DNA from: Methanothrix sp.
GTDB taxonomy: Archaea; Halobacteriota; Methanosarcinia; Methanotrichales; Methanotrichaceae
DNA: 64,000 nt
Direction: 5' to 3'
NCBI RefSeq assembly: GCF_030055635.1
Contig: NZ_JASFYM010000010.1
Location: forward strand, 1 to 64,000
In this document: piece by piece, positions 54,368-63,094 of the stretch
Layout: each line of letters starts with the position of its first letter
How positions within the stretch are numbered: the first letter of the stretch is position 1
The notes under the pieces: generated by a model
Told to the model about the DNA's origin: nothing
The model's input: only the letters and a program-made list of their open reading frames with translations
Databases searched by the model: none
Translations under genes and position numbers: made by a program

Positions 54368-55381
54368 ATGGCAAAGCTCTACGCCTTCGAGCTCTCCGGA
54401 GAGCATCCGACGGTACCGAGGAGCGAGGCGCTTTCGCTCCTCAGAATCCATGCTGGATCCTTCAGAGAGGTGGCTGGAAGAGAGCGCTGTCTGCTTGTTG
54501 AAGCAGATAATCTCGATCTTGGGGTTATAGAGCAAAGGCTCGCGATGACCCACAGGATCCTTGAGGTCCTCACAGTCTGCGATGCAGAACCTGAAAGCGT
54601 GGAGCAGGCTCTCCGCTCGCTTGATCTCCCCAGACGGAGCTACAGGGTGAGGGCCAGCCGTCTCGGAGAATGTGCGATCAAAAGCCACGATCTCGAGCGT
54701 CTCGCTGGAGGGGTGCTCCACGCGATGGGCTACAGAGCGGACCTTGAGAATCCGAAGCTGGATATCCGGGCGATCATATCCTGCAATAAGGTTGTCTTCG
54801 GATACGAGGTCGCGAAACCCGACAGGGGTGGATTTGAGAGGCGCAGACCGCACCTGAAACCGTTCTTCTACCCGGGGGTTCTGATGCCGCGAATGGCGAG
54901 GGCTCTGGTCAACATTTCAATGATCAGACCTGGCGAGATGCTGCTCGACCCGTTCTCCGGAACCGCCGGGATTCTGGTCGAGGCCTGCCTCATAGGCATC
55001 AGGGGCGTGGGTGTGGATGTGCAGGAGAAGCTGAACAGGGGCGCCAGGGCGAACCTGGAGGGCATGGAGGCGGATCTGGTGCTCGGGGACGCCAGGTCTC
55101 TGCCGTTTAAAAATTCCTCTGTGGATGCAGTGGTCACCGATACGCCCTACGGCAGATCCGCGGTGATAAAGGCACGCTCGAAAGATGAGATCCTCTCGAG
55201 GAGCTTCGAGGAGATTCACAGGGTTCTCAGAGCTGGAAGGCGTGCCGTGATCGTCACAGACCGTCCTGTGGAGAATATGCTGAGATCGAGGGGGTTTAGA
55301 ATAGCGGAGCTCCACAGCGACAGGGTTCACAGGAGCCTGACGAGATACGTTCACGTGTGCGAGAAACCTGCGGACTTTTGA
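54368..55381 (+). CDS. tRNA (guanine(10)-N2)-methyltransferase (Trm-G10/Trm11-like)
   Basis: The N-terminal ~150 residues are a THUMP-type RNA-binding region (SYRVRASRLGECAIKSHDLERLAGG). The C-terminal Rossmann methyltransferase has LLDPFSGTAGILVEACLIG and motif IV reading TDTPYGRS in place of the usual D-P-P-Y. The length of 337 aa matches archaeal Trm-G10. The Pro-to-Thr change at the catalytic motif should be checked against close relatives. It starts directly after the kinase stop, so ahcY, the kinase and this SAM-dependent enzyme form one operon, with ahcY removing the product inhibitor. Confidence 0.88.
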   Translation: MAKLYAFELSGEHPTVPRSEALSLLRIHAGSFREVAGRERCLLVEADNLDLGVIEQRLAMTHRILEVLTVCDAEPESVEQALRSLDLPRRSYRVRASRLGECAIKSHDLERLAGGVLHAMGYRADLENPKLDIRAIISCNKVVFGYEVAKPDRGGFERRRPHLKPFFYPGVLMPRMARALVNISMIRPGEMLLDPFSGTAGILVEACLIGIRGVGVDVQEKLNRGARANLEGMEADLVLGDARSLPFKNSSVDAVVTDTPYGRSAVIKARSKDEILSRSFEEIHRVLRAGRRAVIVTDRPVENMLRSRGFRIAELHSDRVHRSLTRYVHVCEKPADF

Positions 55382-55390
55382 AACGCGGGC

Positions 55391-55403
55391 TACATATTAA
55401 TAC
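55391..55403 (+). promoter_or_regulatory. TATA box for the FilR1-type regulator
   Basis: TACATATTAATAC lies 42-54 bases before the ATG at 55445. Confidence 0.5.
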
Positions 55404-55444
55404 ATGGATTCCAAACCCTGGTTCGGTATTCTAAGGGGTTCGGC

Positions 55445-56254
55445 ATGACGGTGTGCGACGACTTCGATCTTGCAGAGGATCTGCTCAAGGGCTTCACAAG
55501 ATCTGCGATACGTACCAAGGTTCTTCTCTCACTCAGGGATGGCGAGCTGACCGCTGGGGATCTCGAGAGATCGCTGGGAACCAGGGCATCGACGATACTG
55601 CATGCAGTCAAGGATATGATCGAGGCAGGGACAGTTGTCAGAACCCACAGGGGATATAGGCTCACAAACACAGGTCGCATTCAGGCATTGATGCTGAGCA
55701 GGCTTTTGAGCGCGATTGTCGTGCTCGAGAACCACAGGGATTTCTGGATGACGCATGACATCAGCGCGATTCCTGATGATCTGCTTGTGGACATTGGCCT
55801 TCTCAGAGAAGGAGAAATAGTCAGCGGGGATCCGGCCGCGATACTCAGGACGCAGCAGATATTCGTATCACAGCTCATCTCTTCGAGGAGCATATACGGC
55901 GTATCGCCCATCATAATTCCGGAGTATCCCACAGCTATAGACACTGCTGTGAAGAACGGGGCGCACGTGGAGCTTGTTCTCACAGCTCCGATTGTGGAGA
56001 TAGTCGTGAGAGATTACAGGGAGATACTGGAGAATCTTCTCAAAAAGGAGAACTTCGAGCTGTACAGGCTCGATGCTGATGTCAGGGCTGCGTTTACCGT
56101 AATCGACTCCTCTCTCTCCCTCGGCCTCTTCAGGCTCGATGGCGGCTATGATATCGGCCAGGACCTGATATGCACAGGGGCTGGGGCCAGGGAGTGGGGT
56201 ATGAGGCTCTTCATGCACCACAAGAAGAGGGCGGAAAGGGTCACCTCGATATAA
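55445..56254 (+). CDS. FilR1/DUF1724 winged-helix regulator
   Basis: The N-terminal winged helix (IRTKVLLSLRDGELTAGDLERS, then LGTRASTILHAVKDMIEAG) is followed by the DUF1724 domain from about residue 100 (FVSQLISSRSIYGVSPIIIPEYP). Proteins of this type (FilR1) occur widely in methanogens, and one is linked to quorum sensing/acetate metabolism in Methanothrix harundinacea. The effector here is unknown. The length is 269 aa. It is monocistronic. Confidence 0.9.
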   Translation: MTVCDDFDLAEDLLKGFTRSAIRTKVLLSLRDGELTAGDLERSLGTRASTILHAVKDMIEAGTVVRTHRGYRLTNTGRIQALMLSRLLSAIVVLENHRDFWMTHDISAIPDDLLVDIGLLREGEIVSGDPAAILRTQQIFVSQLISSRSIYGVSPIIIPEYPTAIDTAVKNGAHVELVLTAPIVEIVVRDYREILENLLKKENFELYRLDADVRAAFTVIDSSLSLGLFRLDGGYDIGQDLICTGAGAREWGMRLFMHHKKRAERVTSI

Positions 56255-56471
56255 TAACAGCAATCGCTCTCGTGTGTTCACTTAGAGGTCGAGCGTGCAG
56301 GCTGCTGTAAGCGGGCATTCATTCTCCGAGAACGCATAGAATGACAAGTGCATCCTCTGGAAAGTCATCGCATGGCTGAGAGCACAGCAATATGCAGGGA
56401 TCTGTGCGTGACACCAAGATGATCTGGCGCAGAATATTAACATGGAGGGCGGGCAGATCCCGCCTCGCGGC

Positions 56472-57425
56472 TCATACCAGGCCAGCGCGCTGGAGTCTCA
56501 GCAGGGCTGTTGTGTCCAGCTTCTCTCCCTTCTTGAACTGATTCAGGATCTCCTCGGCCTCGCGCTTTGCAGCTTCCTTCGCGCGATCCTCTCTGGCATC
56601 GCGGCTCTTCTTCTTGAGGCCCATGATGATCTTATCAAAATCGCGGATCTCCCTCTGTGTCCTTATGAACTCTCTGTGCTGCTCATCCGCCGCCTCCTGC
56701 GCCTTTATGAACTCGCGGTGCGCAGCATCGGCCTCGGCCCTCTTCTGATCCGCCTCTTTGAACGTGGCAATCATCTTGTCGTGATACTCCTGGGCCAGCT
56801 CAGCGTACCTGGTGACGTCCTCGTGGTGCTTCGAGGCCTGCTCGCGCAGAGCCTGCGCCTCCTCAAGCAGCTTCTTCAGCTCCTCGTTCTTCTCGAGCTG
56901 CTCCTTGCGGAGCTTGAACTCGTTGTGGAGCATCGCGATCCTCTCGACGAGCTGCTTCTCCTTATCCGGGCTCAGCACCTCGGTCTGCTGTCTGAACTCC
57001 AGGTGATCTATCTCCCTGCGGAGCTCGCGGATCGACCTGTCCCCGGAGAGGTTGTACTTCTTACGGATCTCGTCGATCTTCGCGTAGATCTGGTTCGTCT
57101 TCTCGTTGAGCTCATCGCGAAGCTTCTTCGACTCCGCGACCTTGGTGTTGTACTCGTCGCGAAGCTTCTTGAGCTCCTGTGCCTTCTCTATGAGCTCCTT
57201 TGTCTCCTTGTTCAGCTCGTTCCTTTTCGCAGCCCACCTGCTGGCCTCTGCATTCAGCTGGCTGCGCTTCTCCTTGAAGATAAGCGACTCCTGTTTGAGC
57301 TTGGCCTTCTTCTCTTCCAGTTCTGCAAGCATCCCCCTTTTTTCCTCCTTTTCCAGCACATGGCTGGGGTTCTGCCTGGGCTCGCTGCCCAGCACGCCCG
57401 TGGGCGTATCTCCTCCTCTGTACAT
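56472..57425 (-). CDS. large coiled-coil protein, 317 aa
   Basis: From about residue 25 to the end it is a nearly continuous heptad-rich coiled coil (LKKLRDEYNTKVAESKKLRD, KEQLEKNEELKKLLEEAQAL), broken at the KYNLSGDRSI hinge. It resembles the archaeal COG1340 group of coiled-coil proteins, which have no settled function. ATG 57425 or ATG 57332 could be the start; the latter has GGAGG 11 bases upstream. No signal peptide or membrane segment is seen. Confidence 0.85.
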   Translation of the reverse strand: MYRGGDTPTGVLGSEPRQNPSHVLEKEEKRGMLAELEEKKAKLKQESLIFKEKRSQLNAEASRWAAKRNELNKETKELIEKAQELKKLRDEYNTKVAESKKLRDELNEKTNQIYAKIDEIRKKYNLSGDRSIRELRREIDHLEFRQQTEVLSPDKEKQLVERIAMLHNEFKLRKEQLEKNEELKKLLEEAQALREQASKHHEDVTRYAELAQEYHDKMIATFKEADQKRAEADAAHREFIKAQEAADEQHREFIRTQREIRDFDKIIMGLKKKSRDAREDRAKEAAKREAEEILNQFKKGEKLDTTALLRLQRAGLV

Positions 57426-58014
57426 TATGGGGTTCCCTCGACGGCAAATCAGCAGGGTCCTACACGTCAGATATCAACAAACAAGTGCGATCGCAAATGC
57501 GATGGCGCCGTTGTGCCGCATGCGTTCTCCACCAAAAGACATCCCTGTTGCGGACCATGCCGGTCGACTACTGTCCAAGCATCAGATACCTTTAACGTAT
57601 TAATCTTTTGGTAGCATCTGTATGGGGGTGAGATCGCATAGATGCCTCAGAGGGGCGGGTATTTGAGTTATAGGCTCGAATCACTGAACGAATCTTCTGG
57701 AATCAATGGCCTCGGACAAAAGACTCCATAAATCTGGGCTGAGTGCTGGGTTGTGTGCACAGATCATTGAACACAGCAGGTGACACCGCAGGATCTGTGA
57801 TCTGCTGTGCTAGAAGGTGTCGATTCCTGAAATTCCATTCAGCGATTCAGGCACGCGACCGAGTGCTGCGGATCTCAATTATGCCAGTAATAGTCGGTGA
57901 GCGCAGATGCTGTTTGCAGAAAAATCATTTAATACCAGAAGATCCTTAAAATATTGATATCCTGCGGGCACTTTCATCACAGGATCGCCGATTCTTCTTC
58001 GGCGTGCCTTCCCT
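57426..58014. other. long intergenic region before the P-type ATPase
   Basis: This 589-base gap separates divergent genes. I see no gene, repeat-family copy or RNA fold that can be supported. AT-rich promoter-like sequence for the ATPase occurs near 57925-57960 (TTTAATAC, then AAAATATTGATATC). Confidence 0.4.
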
Positions 58015-60774
58015 GTGCCACTGGATAAGCGCAGATGCATCGTGGGGGTTATTCAGATCGCAGAGCTGCAACCGCATTCCATACACGCAGATGATGTGCT
58101 CAAGCAGCTGAGCACCTCTTCAACGGGTCTCACCCGGGAGGAGGCGGCTGAGCGACTGGAGCGCTTCGGCAGGAACACGCTTCCGCGAGCAAAGCCTCTG
58201 AGCATACAGATGCTCTTTCTGCGGCAGTTTCTGAGCCCTCTGATCTATGTTCTCCTGGCAGCGGCTGCGGTCTCCTTCTTCCTGGAGAGGATGACAGACG
58301 CCATCTTCATCCTCGCCGTGCTCCTGATCAACGCGATCATCGGAACAGCCCAGGAGTATTCAGCCGAGCGGAACATAGAGTCTCTGAGAGATCTGGTCAG
58401 GACGTATGCACGTGTTGTCAGGGAGGGCGAGAGCTTTGAGGTGGATGCTGAGGAGTGCGTGCCCGGAGATGTGGTTCTCCTGGAGGAGGGCATGAAGGTG
58501 CCTGCCGATCTCCGCCTTCTCGAAACGCACGCTCTCGAGGTGGACGAGTCCCTGCTCACAGGAGAGTCGACTCCTGTATCAAAGGATGCATCTGCTCTGC
58601 TGAAATGGAATGCAGCCCTTGGCGATCGCGTCAACATGGCCTTCGCCGGAACCATAGTTACGCGCGGTCGTGGCAGAGGTGTGGTGGTGGCGACCGGCAG
58701 AGAGACCGAGCTGGGAAGGCTGGCCGGATCCCTGACAGACGTGGAGTCTGCGAAGCCGCCTCTGACAAGAAGAATGGAGGTATTCTCCGCGAACATAGCG
58801 AAGGCGGTACTGATAGCGGTTATTCTGATAATCGCCATCGAGGTCAGAAGGGGCATGGATGCGGCGCAGGTCTTCGTTCAGTCTGTGGCCCTTGCGGTCT
58901 CCGCTATTCCTGAGGGTCTGCCCGTGGCGCTGACTGTCGTGCTTGCGGTGGCGGTCAACCGCATGGCCCGGCGCAACGTCATCGTGCGTCGCATGGTTGC
59001 CGTGGAGACGCTCGGATCATGTGACTTCATAGCCTCCGACAAGACCGGCACACTCACGATGAACGAGCTGACTGCGCGGCTTGTAGCCATACCAGGCCAC
59101 GGGTTCATGGAGGTGACGGGAGAGGGAATCTCTCCGGAGGGGGAGATCAGAACCGCCCATGGAAAACCCACCGAGCAGGAGGAGCACATCATAAAAAGAG
59201 TCGTTACTGCAGCTGCTCTCTGCAACGAGGCGTTCTTCGGGATGCGCGATGGCCGCTGGGTACACCACGGAGATACCGTCGATGTGGCGCTTCTAGTAAT
59301 GGCGCACAAGGTGGGTGTTAGGCAGGCGGATATCACCGCGAGGTATCCGATGATCGCGCAGATACCGTTTGCATCTGAGAGAAAGTTCGCGGCCACGCTG
59401 AACAGGGTCGATGGCAGGCTCCATGCATTCGTCAAGGGCGCTCCTGAGACGCTGCTGGAGATGTGCAGCAGCATGGTCACAATCGATGGCGAGGCTCCGC
59501 TCGAGAGAGATGCGATCGAGAGATGCGCATCGGATATGGCGAATAACGGCTACAGGGTTCTTGCGATAGCCGATGGCGCGCTTGAAAGCGATGAGGATTT
59601 CTCTGATAGGCGGCTCAAAGGTCTCACTTTCCTCGGCCTGATCGGAATGATAGATCCGCTCAGACCAGAGGCAAAGCCCGCTGTGGCCAGATGCAGAAAG
59701 GCCGGCATAGAGGTTGCCATGGTCACCGGTGACCACCCGATCACCGCGCTGGCCATAGCCCGTGAGCTCGGAATGGCTCAGGGCATGGATGAGGTGGTGA
59801 CAGGCCCTGAGCTCAGAAAGGCGGAGCTGATTGGAAAGGAAGCGTTTGACGATCTTGTGAGGAGAGCGAGGGTCTTTGCAAGGGTTGAGCCAAGACAGAA
59901 GCTGGACATAATCCAGTCCCTGATCCGCCTGGGGCGTACTGTTGCGGTAACTGGAGATGGCGCAAATGATGCACCTGCCATGCGTGCAGCCCATGTCGGC
60001 GTCGCCATGGGAAAGAGCGGGACAGATATCGCAAAGGAGAGCGCAGAGCTGGTCATAACAGACGACAACTTCGCGTCCATCGTCGCAGGCGTGGAAGAGG
60101 GCAGGGTCGCATACAGCAACGTGCGCAAGGTCATATTCCTCCTGGTATCGACAGGGGCTGCGGAGATAGTGCTGTTCTTTCTCGCACTCTTTGCAGCTGT
60201 ACCCCTTCCACTGCTTGCTGTCCAGCTCCTCTGGCTAAACCTTGTGACCAACGGCATACAGCACATAGGCCTCGCCCTGGAGCCGGCCGAGGGTGATGAG
60301 ATGAGGAGACCACCTAGGCCCCAGCGAGAGGGAATATTCAACAGGATAATGCTGGAGAGGATACTGCTCTCGTCCATCGTGATGGGCGGAGTTGCATTCG
60401 GACTCTACAAATACCTCCTGGGCACAGGCTCGAGCCTGGATGAGGCGAGAAACAGCACGATGCTGCTCATGGTTCTTTTCGAGAACATACAGGTCTTCAA
60501 CAGCCGATCAGAGCTGCGCTCCGCGTTCAGCCTGAGCCCGACGAGAAATCCCACTCTGTTTTTTGGAACTCTTGGAGCCCAGCTGGTCCACATAGCAGCC
60601 ATGTACACCCCCTGGCTCAGCGGAGTGCTGAATATCGGGCCTGTATCACTGGAACACTGGGCCAGGCTTCTGGCGCTGGCGCTTTCAATCCTCATCGCAA
60701 TGGAAGCGTACAAGCTCGTCCGCCGGAGAATGTCCGGAAACTCACATGTCAGCGTAACTGAACCGCTGGATTGA
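58015..60774 (+). CDS. P-type ATPase, type II (cation-transporting)
   Basis: The ~919-aa protein has LTGEST, SDKTGTLTMNE with the phosphorylated Asp, and GDGANDAPAMRAAHVGVAMG, plus ten predicted membrane segments. The M4 motif is IPEGLP, as in Ca2+ and other type II pumps. In M5 the calcium-pump Glu is kept (STGAAEI) while the Asn is Gly, and in M6 the Asp is Asn (LWLNLVTNGIQ). So the ion specificity may differ from SERCA. The start is a GTG (58015 or 58042) with no clear Shine-Dalgarno. Confidence 0.92.
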   Translation: MPLDKRRCIVGVIQIAELQPHSIHADDVLKQLSTSSTGLTREEAAERLERFGRNTLPRAKPLSIQMLFLRQFLSPLIYVLLAAAAVSFFLERMTDAIFILAVLLINAIIGTAQEYSAERNIESLRDLVRTYARVVREGESFEVDAEECVPGDVVLLEEGMKVPADLRLLETHALEVDESLLTGESTPVSKDASALLKWNAALGDRVNMAFAGTIVTRGRGRGVVVATGRETELGRLAGSLTDVESAKPPLTRRMEVFSANIAKAVLIAVILIIAIEVRRGMDAAQVFVQSVALAVSAIPEGLPVALTVVLAVAVNRMARRNVIVRRMVAVETLGSCDFIASDKTGTLTMNELTARLVAIPGHGFMEVTGEGISPEGEIRTAHGKPTEQEEHIIKRVVTAAALCNEAFFGMRDGRWVHHGDTVDVALLVMAHKVGVRQADITARYPMIAQIPFASERKFAATLNRVDGRLHAFVKGAPETLLEMCSSMVTIDGEAPLERDAIERCASDMANNGYRVLAIADGALESDEDFSDRRLKGLTFLGLIGMIDPLRPEAKPAVARCRKAGIEVAMVTGDHPITALAIARELGMAQGMDEVVTGPELRKAELIGKEAFDDLVRRARVFARVEPRQKLDIIQSLIRLGRTVAVTGDGANDAPAMRAAHVGVAMGKSGTDIAKESAELVITDDNFASIVAGVEEGRVAYSNVRKVIFLLVSTGAAEIVLFFLALFAAVPLPLLAVQLLWLNLVTNGIQHIGLALEPAEGDEMRRPPRPQREGIFNRIMLERILLSSIVMGGVAFGLYKYLLGTGSSLDEARNSTMLLMVLFENIQVFNSRSELRSAFSLSPTRNPTLFFGTLGAQLVHIAAMYTPWLSGVLNIGPVSLEHWARLLALALSILIAMEAYKLVRRRMSGNSHVSVTEPLD

Positions 60775-61130
60775 CTGTTGGGTTCCCTGCGATCCGAATG
60801 AACTGGGTCTCTGAATTCTCATCCCGGCGCTCTGGCATGGCAGCAGATTTGGTATGAGTGAGCCACTGAAGACACCCCATTTCATTCGCTGAATCAAAAT
60901 CTCGGCCCATGCGGGCGGCTCGTCGAACAGCCCGCAGCAAATGCACATCGATCCAGGCAGCATGGGGGGCATGAGTCTGATGATCGTCCTCTCAAGATCA
61001 AACAAAAGATAATATCATTATATTTCATTATAATTTCTCTTTTTGAAGCGTTATTCACTCTGCTCAACGGCAGAACTAAATACTTCAAAAAGATTGTTTT
61101 CAGTGCTGAGCTTATGGGGTGGGCGTTCAG
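60775..61130. other. intergenic region before the CoA-transferase fusion
   Basis: The 356-base gap turns AT-rich from 61005 to 61105, where the promoter of the next gene should lie (AACTAAATACTTC near 61073 is a TATA candidate). Nothing else is seen. Confidence 0.45.
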
Positions 61131-63008
61131 ATGATGGGGCTTGAGGAGATGCGGAGCAGGTGGCCTGAAAAGTTTGCTCCAGAGAGATCCATATTCAGGA
61201 ACATACATCCAGGTGACAGGATATTCATCGGAACCGGCTGCGCAGAGCCGCAGCATCTTGTGCGCTCTCTGATCGATTACGTCAGCAGGTACCCCACAGC
61301 CTTCTTCGACGCCGAGGTAATCCACGTCTCGACCCTCGGCGTTGCGCCATACACAGATGAGAAGTTCAGGCTGAACTTCCGCCTCGATTCGTTCTTCATA
61401 GGGGAGAGCACGCGAGATCCAATAAACCGCGCTGATGCGGATTACACTCCCATATTCCTCTCAGCGCTTCCGGAGCTGTTCAGGAATGGAACGATAAATG
61501 TCGACATGGCTCTCATACAGGCCACGCCTCCGGACGAGAACGGAGATATGAGCCTTGGAATAAGTGTGGATATAATGAAGGCTGTGATCGAGAACGCATC
61601 CAGGGTTGCCGTACAGGTCAATCCTCAGATGCCGTATGTCCATGGAGACACTCTCATTAATATAAAAGATGTCGATTACGTTGTTTACCATGAGGAGCCT
61701 CTTCTGGAGTACGTGGAGAGCGCGCCGACAGAGCTTGCTCAGCAGATAGGAAAATATGTTGCAAGAATCGTGGAGGACGGGTCCACGATACAGGTCGGCT
61801 ACGGAAGCATACCGAATGCTGTTCTCTCGAACCTTCGTGACAAAAAGCATCTCGGGGTTCACACAGAGCTCCTCACGGATGGCATCGTTGAGCTCATGAA
61901 GAACGGCACTGTCGACAACAGCATGAAAACCCTCGATAGGGGGAAGACCGTGGCAACCTTCTGCATGGCCCGAAGAGAGACGTACAGGTATCTCGACAGG
62001 AATCCGGATGTGGAGTTCAGGCAGATCGATTACACCAACAACCCTCTGGTCATCGCAAAACAGAGGAACATGGTCGCGATAAACAGCGCGCTCGAGATCG
62101 ATCTCACAGGTCAGGCCACGGCTGAGTCCCTTGGAGGAACACTGTACAGCGGAATAGGCGGCCAGGCAGACTTCATGAGGGGCGCGGCCATGGCTCCGGG
62201 CGGCAAGACAATTCTCGCTCTGCCGTCAACAGCGAAGAATGGTAGTGTATCGAGAATCGTACCGTGTCTTAGGAGCTGTGCCGGCGTGACGCTGACAAGA
62301 GGCGATGTAAGATACGTGGTGACAGAGCACGGCATAGCTTACCTGCATGGCAGAAACCTGCGGGAGAGGGCTATGGCACTGATAGCTGTGGCGCATCCGA
62401 AGTTCAGGGCGTGGCTGATCGAAGAGGCGAAACGGATGAACATACTCTACAGGGACCAGATCGTTCTCCCGGGATGGCAGGGGATCTACCCCGAGCACCT
62501 CGAGGTCCACAGGGTAACAAAGACAGGTCTGGAGATCCTGATGCGCCCTGTGAGAATCAGCGATGAGCCACTGCTGAAGGACTTCTTCTATTCGCTCTCA
62601 GAGGAAAGCAGGTACCAGAGGTTCATCTCTATGAGAAAAGAGGTCCCAAGAGATCTGCTCCAGAAGCTCACCATGATCGACTACACAAACAGAATGGTGA
62701 TACTCGCCACGCTCCCAGGCAGGGAGAGGGATGTGGTGATCGGCATGGGCCAGTATGAGATCAACAAAGATAAATACACCGCAGATATCGCGCTTGCAGT
62801 CAGGGATGACTACCAGAACCAGGGCGTGGGGAGCGAGCTTCTATCGTACCTGACACAGCTTGCGAGGAAGAGCGGCCTTCTCGGATTCACCGCAGAGGTT
62901 CTGGCAGAGAACAATCGCGTTTTCAGGCTCTTCGAGAAGATGGGTTTTGAGGTGGAGAAGATCAACGACGCAGGAATATACTACATGAAGCTCAGGTTCA
63001 GAACATGA
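61131..63008 (+). CDS. acetyl-CoA hydrolase/CoA-transferase fused to a GNAT domain
   Basis: Residues ~1-445 are a 4-hydroxybutyrate/acetate CoA-transferase type enzyme: the catalytic Glu is in LGVHTELLTDGIVEL, and GGTLYSGIGGQADFMRGA is the CoA-site glycine motif. Residues ~460-625 are a GNAT acetyltransferase with the acetyl-CoA motif QNQGVGSELL. ATG 61131 is chosen with GGGGTG upstream. The enzyme could move CoA between acetate and another acid or release acetyl-CoA, and the GNAT part could acetylate a protein or small molecule. Whether it acts on the acetyl-CoA synthetases in this window is unknown. Confidence 0.9.
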   Translation: MMGLEEMRSRWPEKFAPERSIFRNIHPGDRIFIGTGCAEPQHLVRSLIDYVSRYPTAFFDAEVIHVSTLGVAPYTDEKFRLNFRLDSFFIGESTRDPINRADADYTPIFLSALPELFRNGTINVDMALIQATPPDENGDMSLGISVDIMKAVIENASRVAVQVNPQMPYVHGDTLINIKDVDYVVYHEEPLLEYVESAPTELAQQIGKYVARIVEDGSTIQVGYGSIPNAVLSNLRDKKHLGVHTELLTDGIVELMKNGTVDNSMKTLDRGKTVATFCMARRETYRYLDRNPDVEFRQIDYTNNPLVIAKQRNMVAINSALEIDLTGQATAESLGGTLYSGIGGQADFMRGAAMAPGGKTILALPSTAKNGSVSRIVPCLRSCAGVTLTRGDVRYVVTEHGIAYLHGRNLRERAMALIAVAHPKFRAWLIEEAKRMNILYRDQIVLPGWQGIYPEHLEVHRVTKTGLEILMRPVRISDEPLLKDFFYSLSEESRYQRFISMRKEVPRDLLQKLTMIDYTNRMVILATLPGRERDVVIGMGQYEINKDKYTADIALAVRDDYQNQGVGSELLSYLTQLARKSGLLGFTAEVLAENNRVFRLFEKMGFEVEKINDAGIYYMKLRFRT

Positions 63009-63094
63009 AGCTCAGGGCGTTTCGAGTTCTGCGCTGATCTCAGGCAGCGGTGCTGTTTTGTTTCGAGACAAGCTTTCTGCCCTCACGGCCGTCA

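Noticed and set aside
57426-58014. An RNA gene in the long gap before the P-type ATPase
   Set aside because: No SRP, RNase P or C/D box signature was found by eye.
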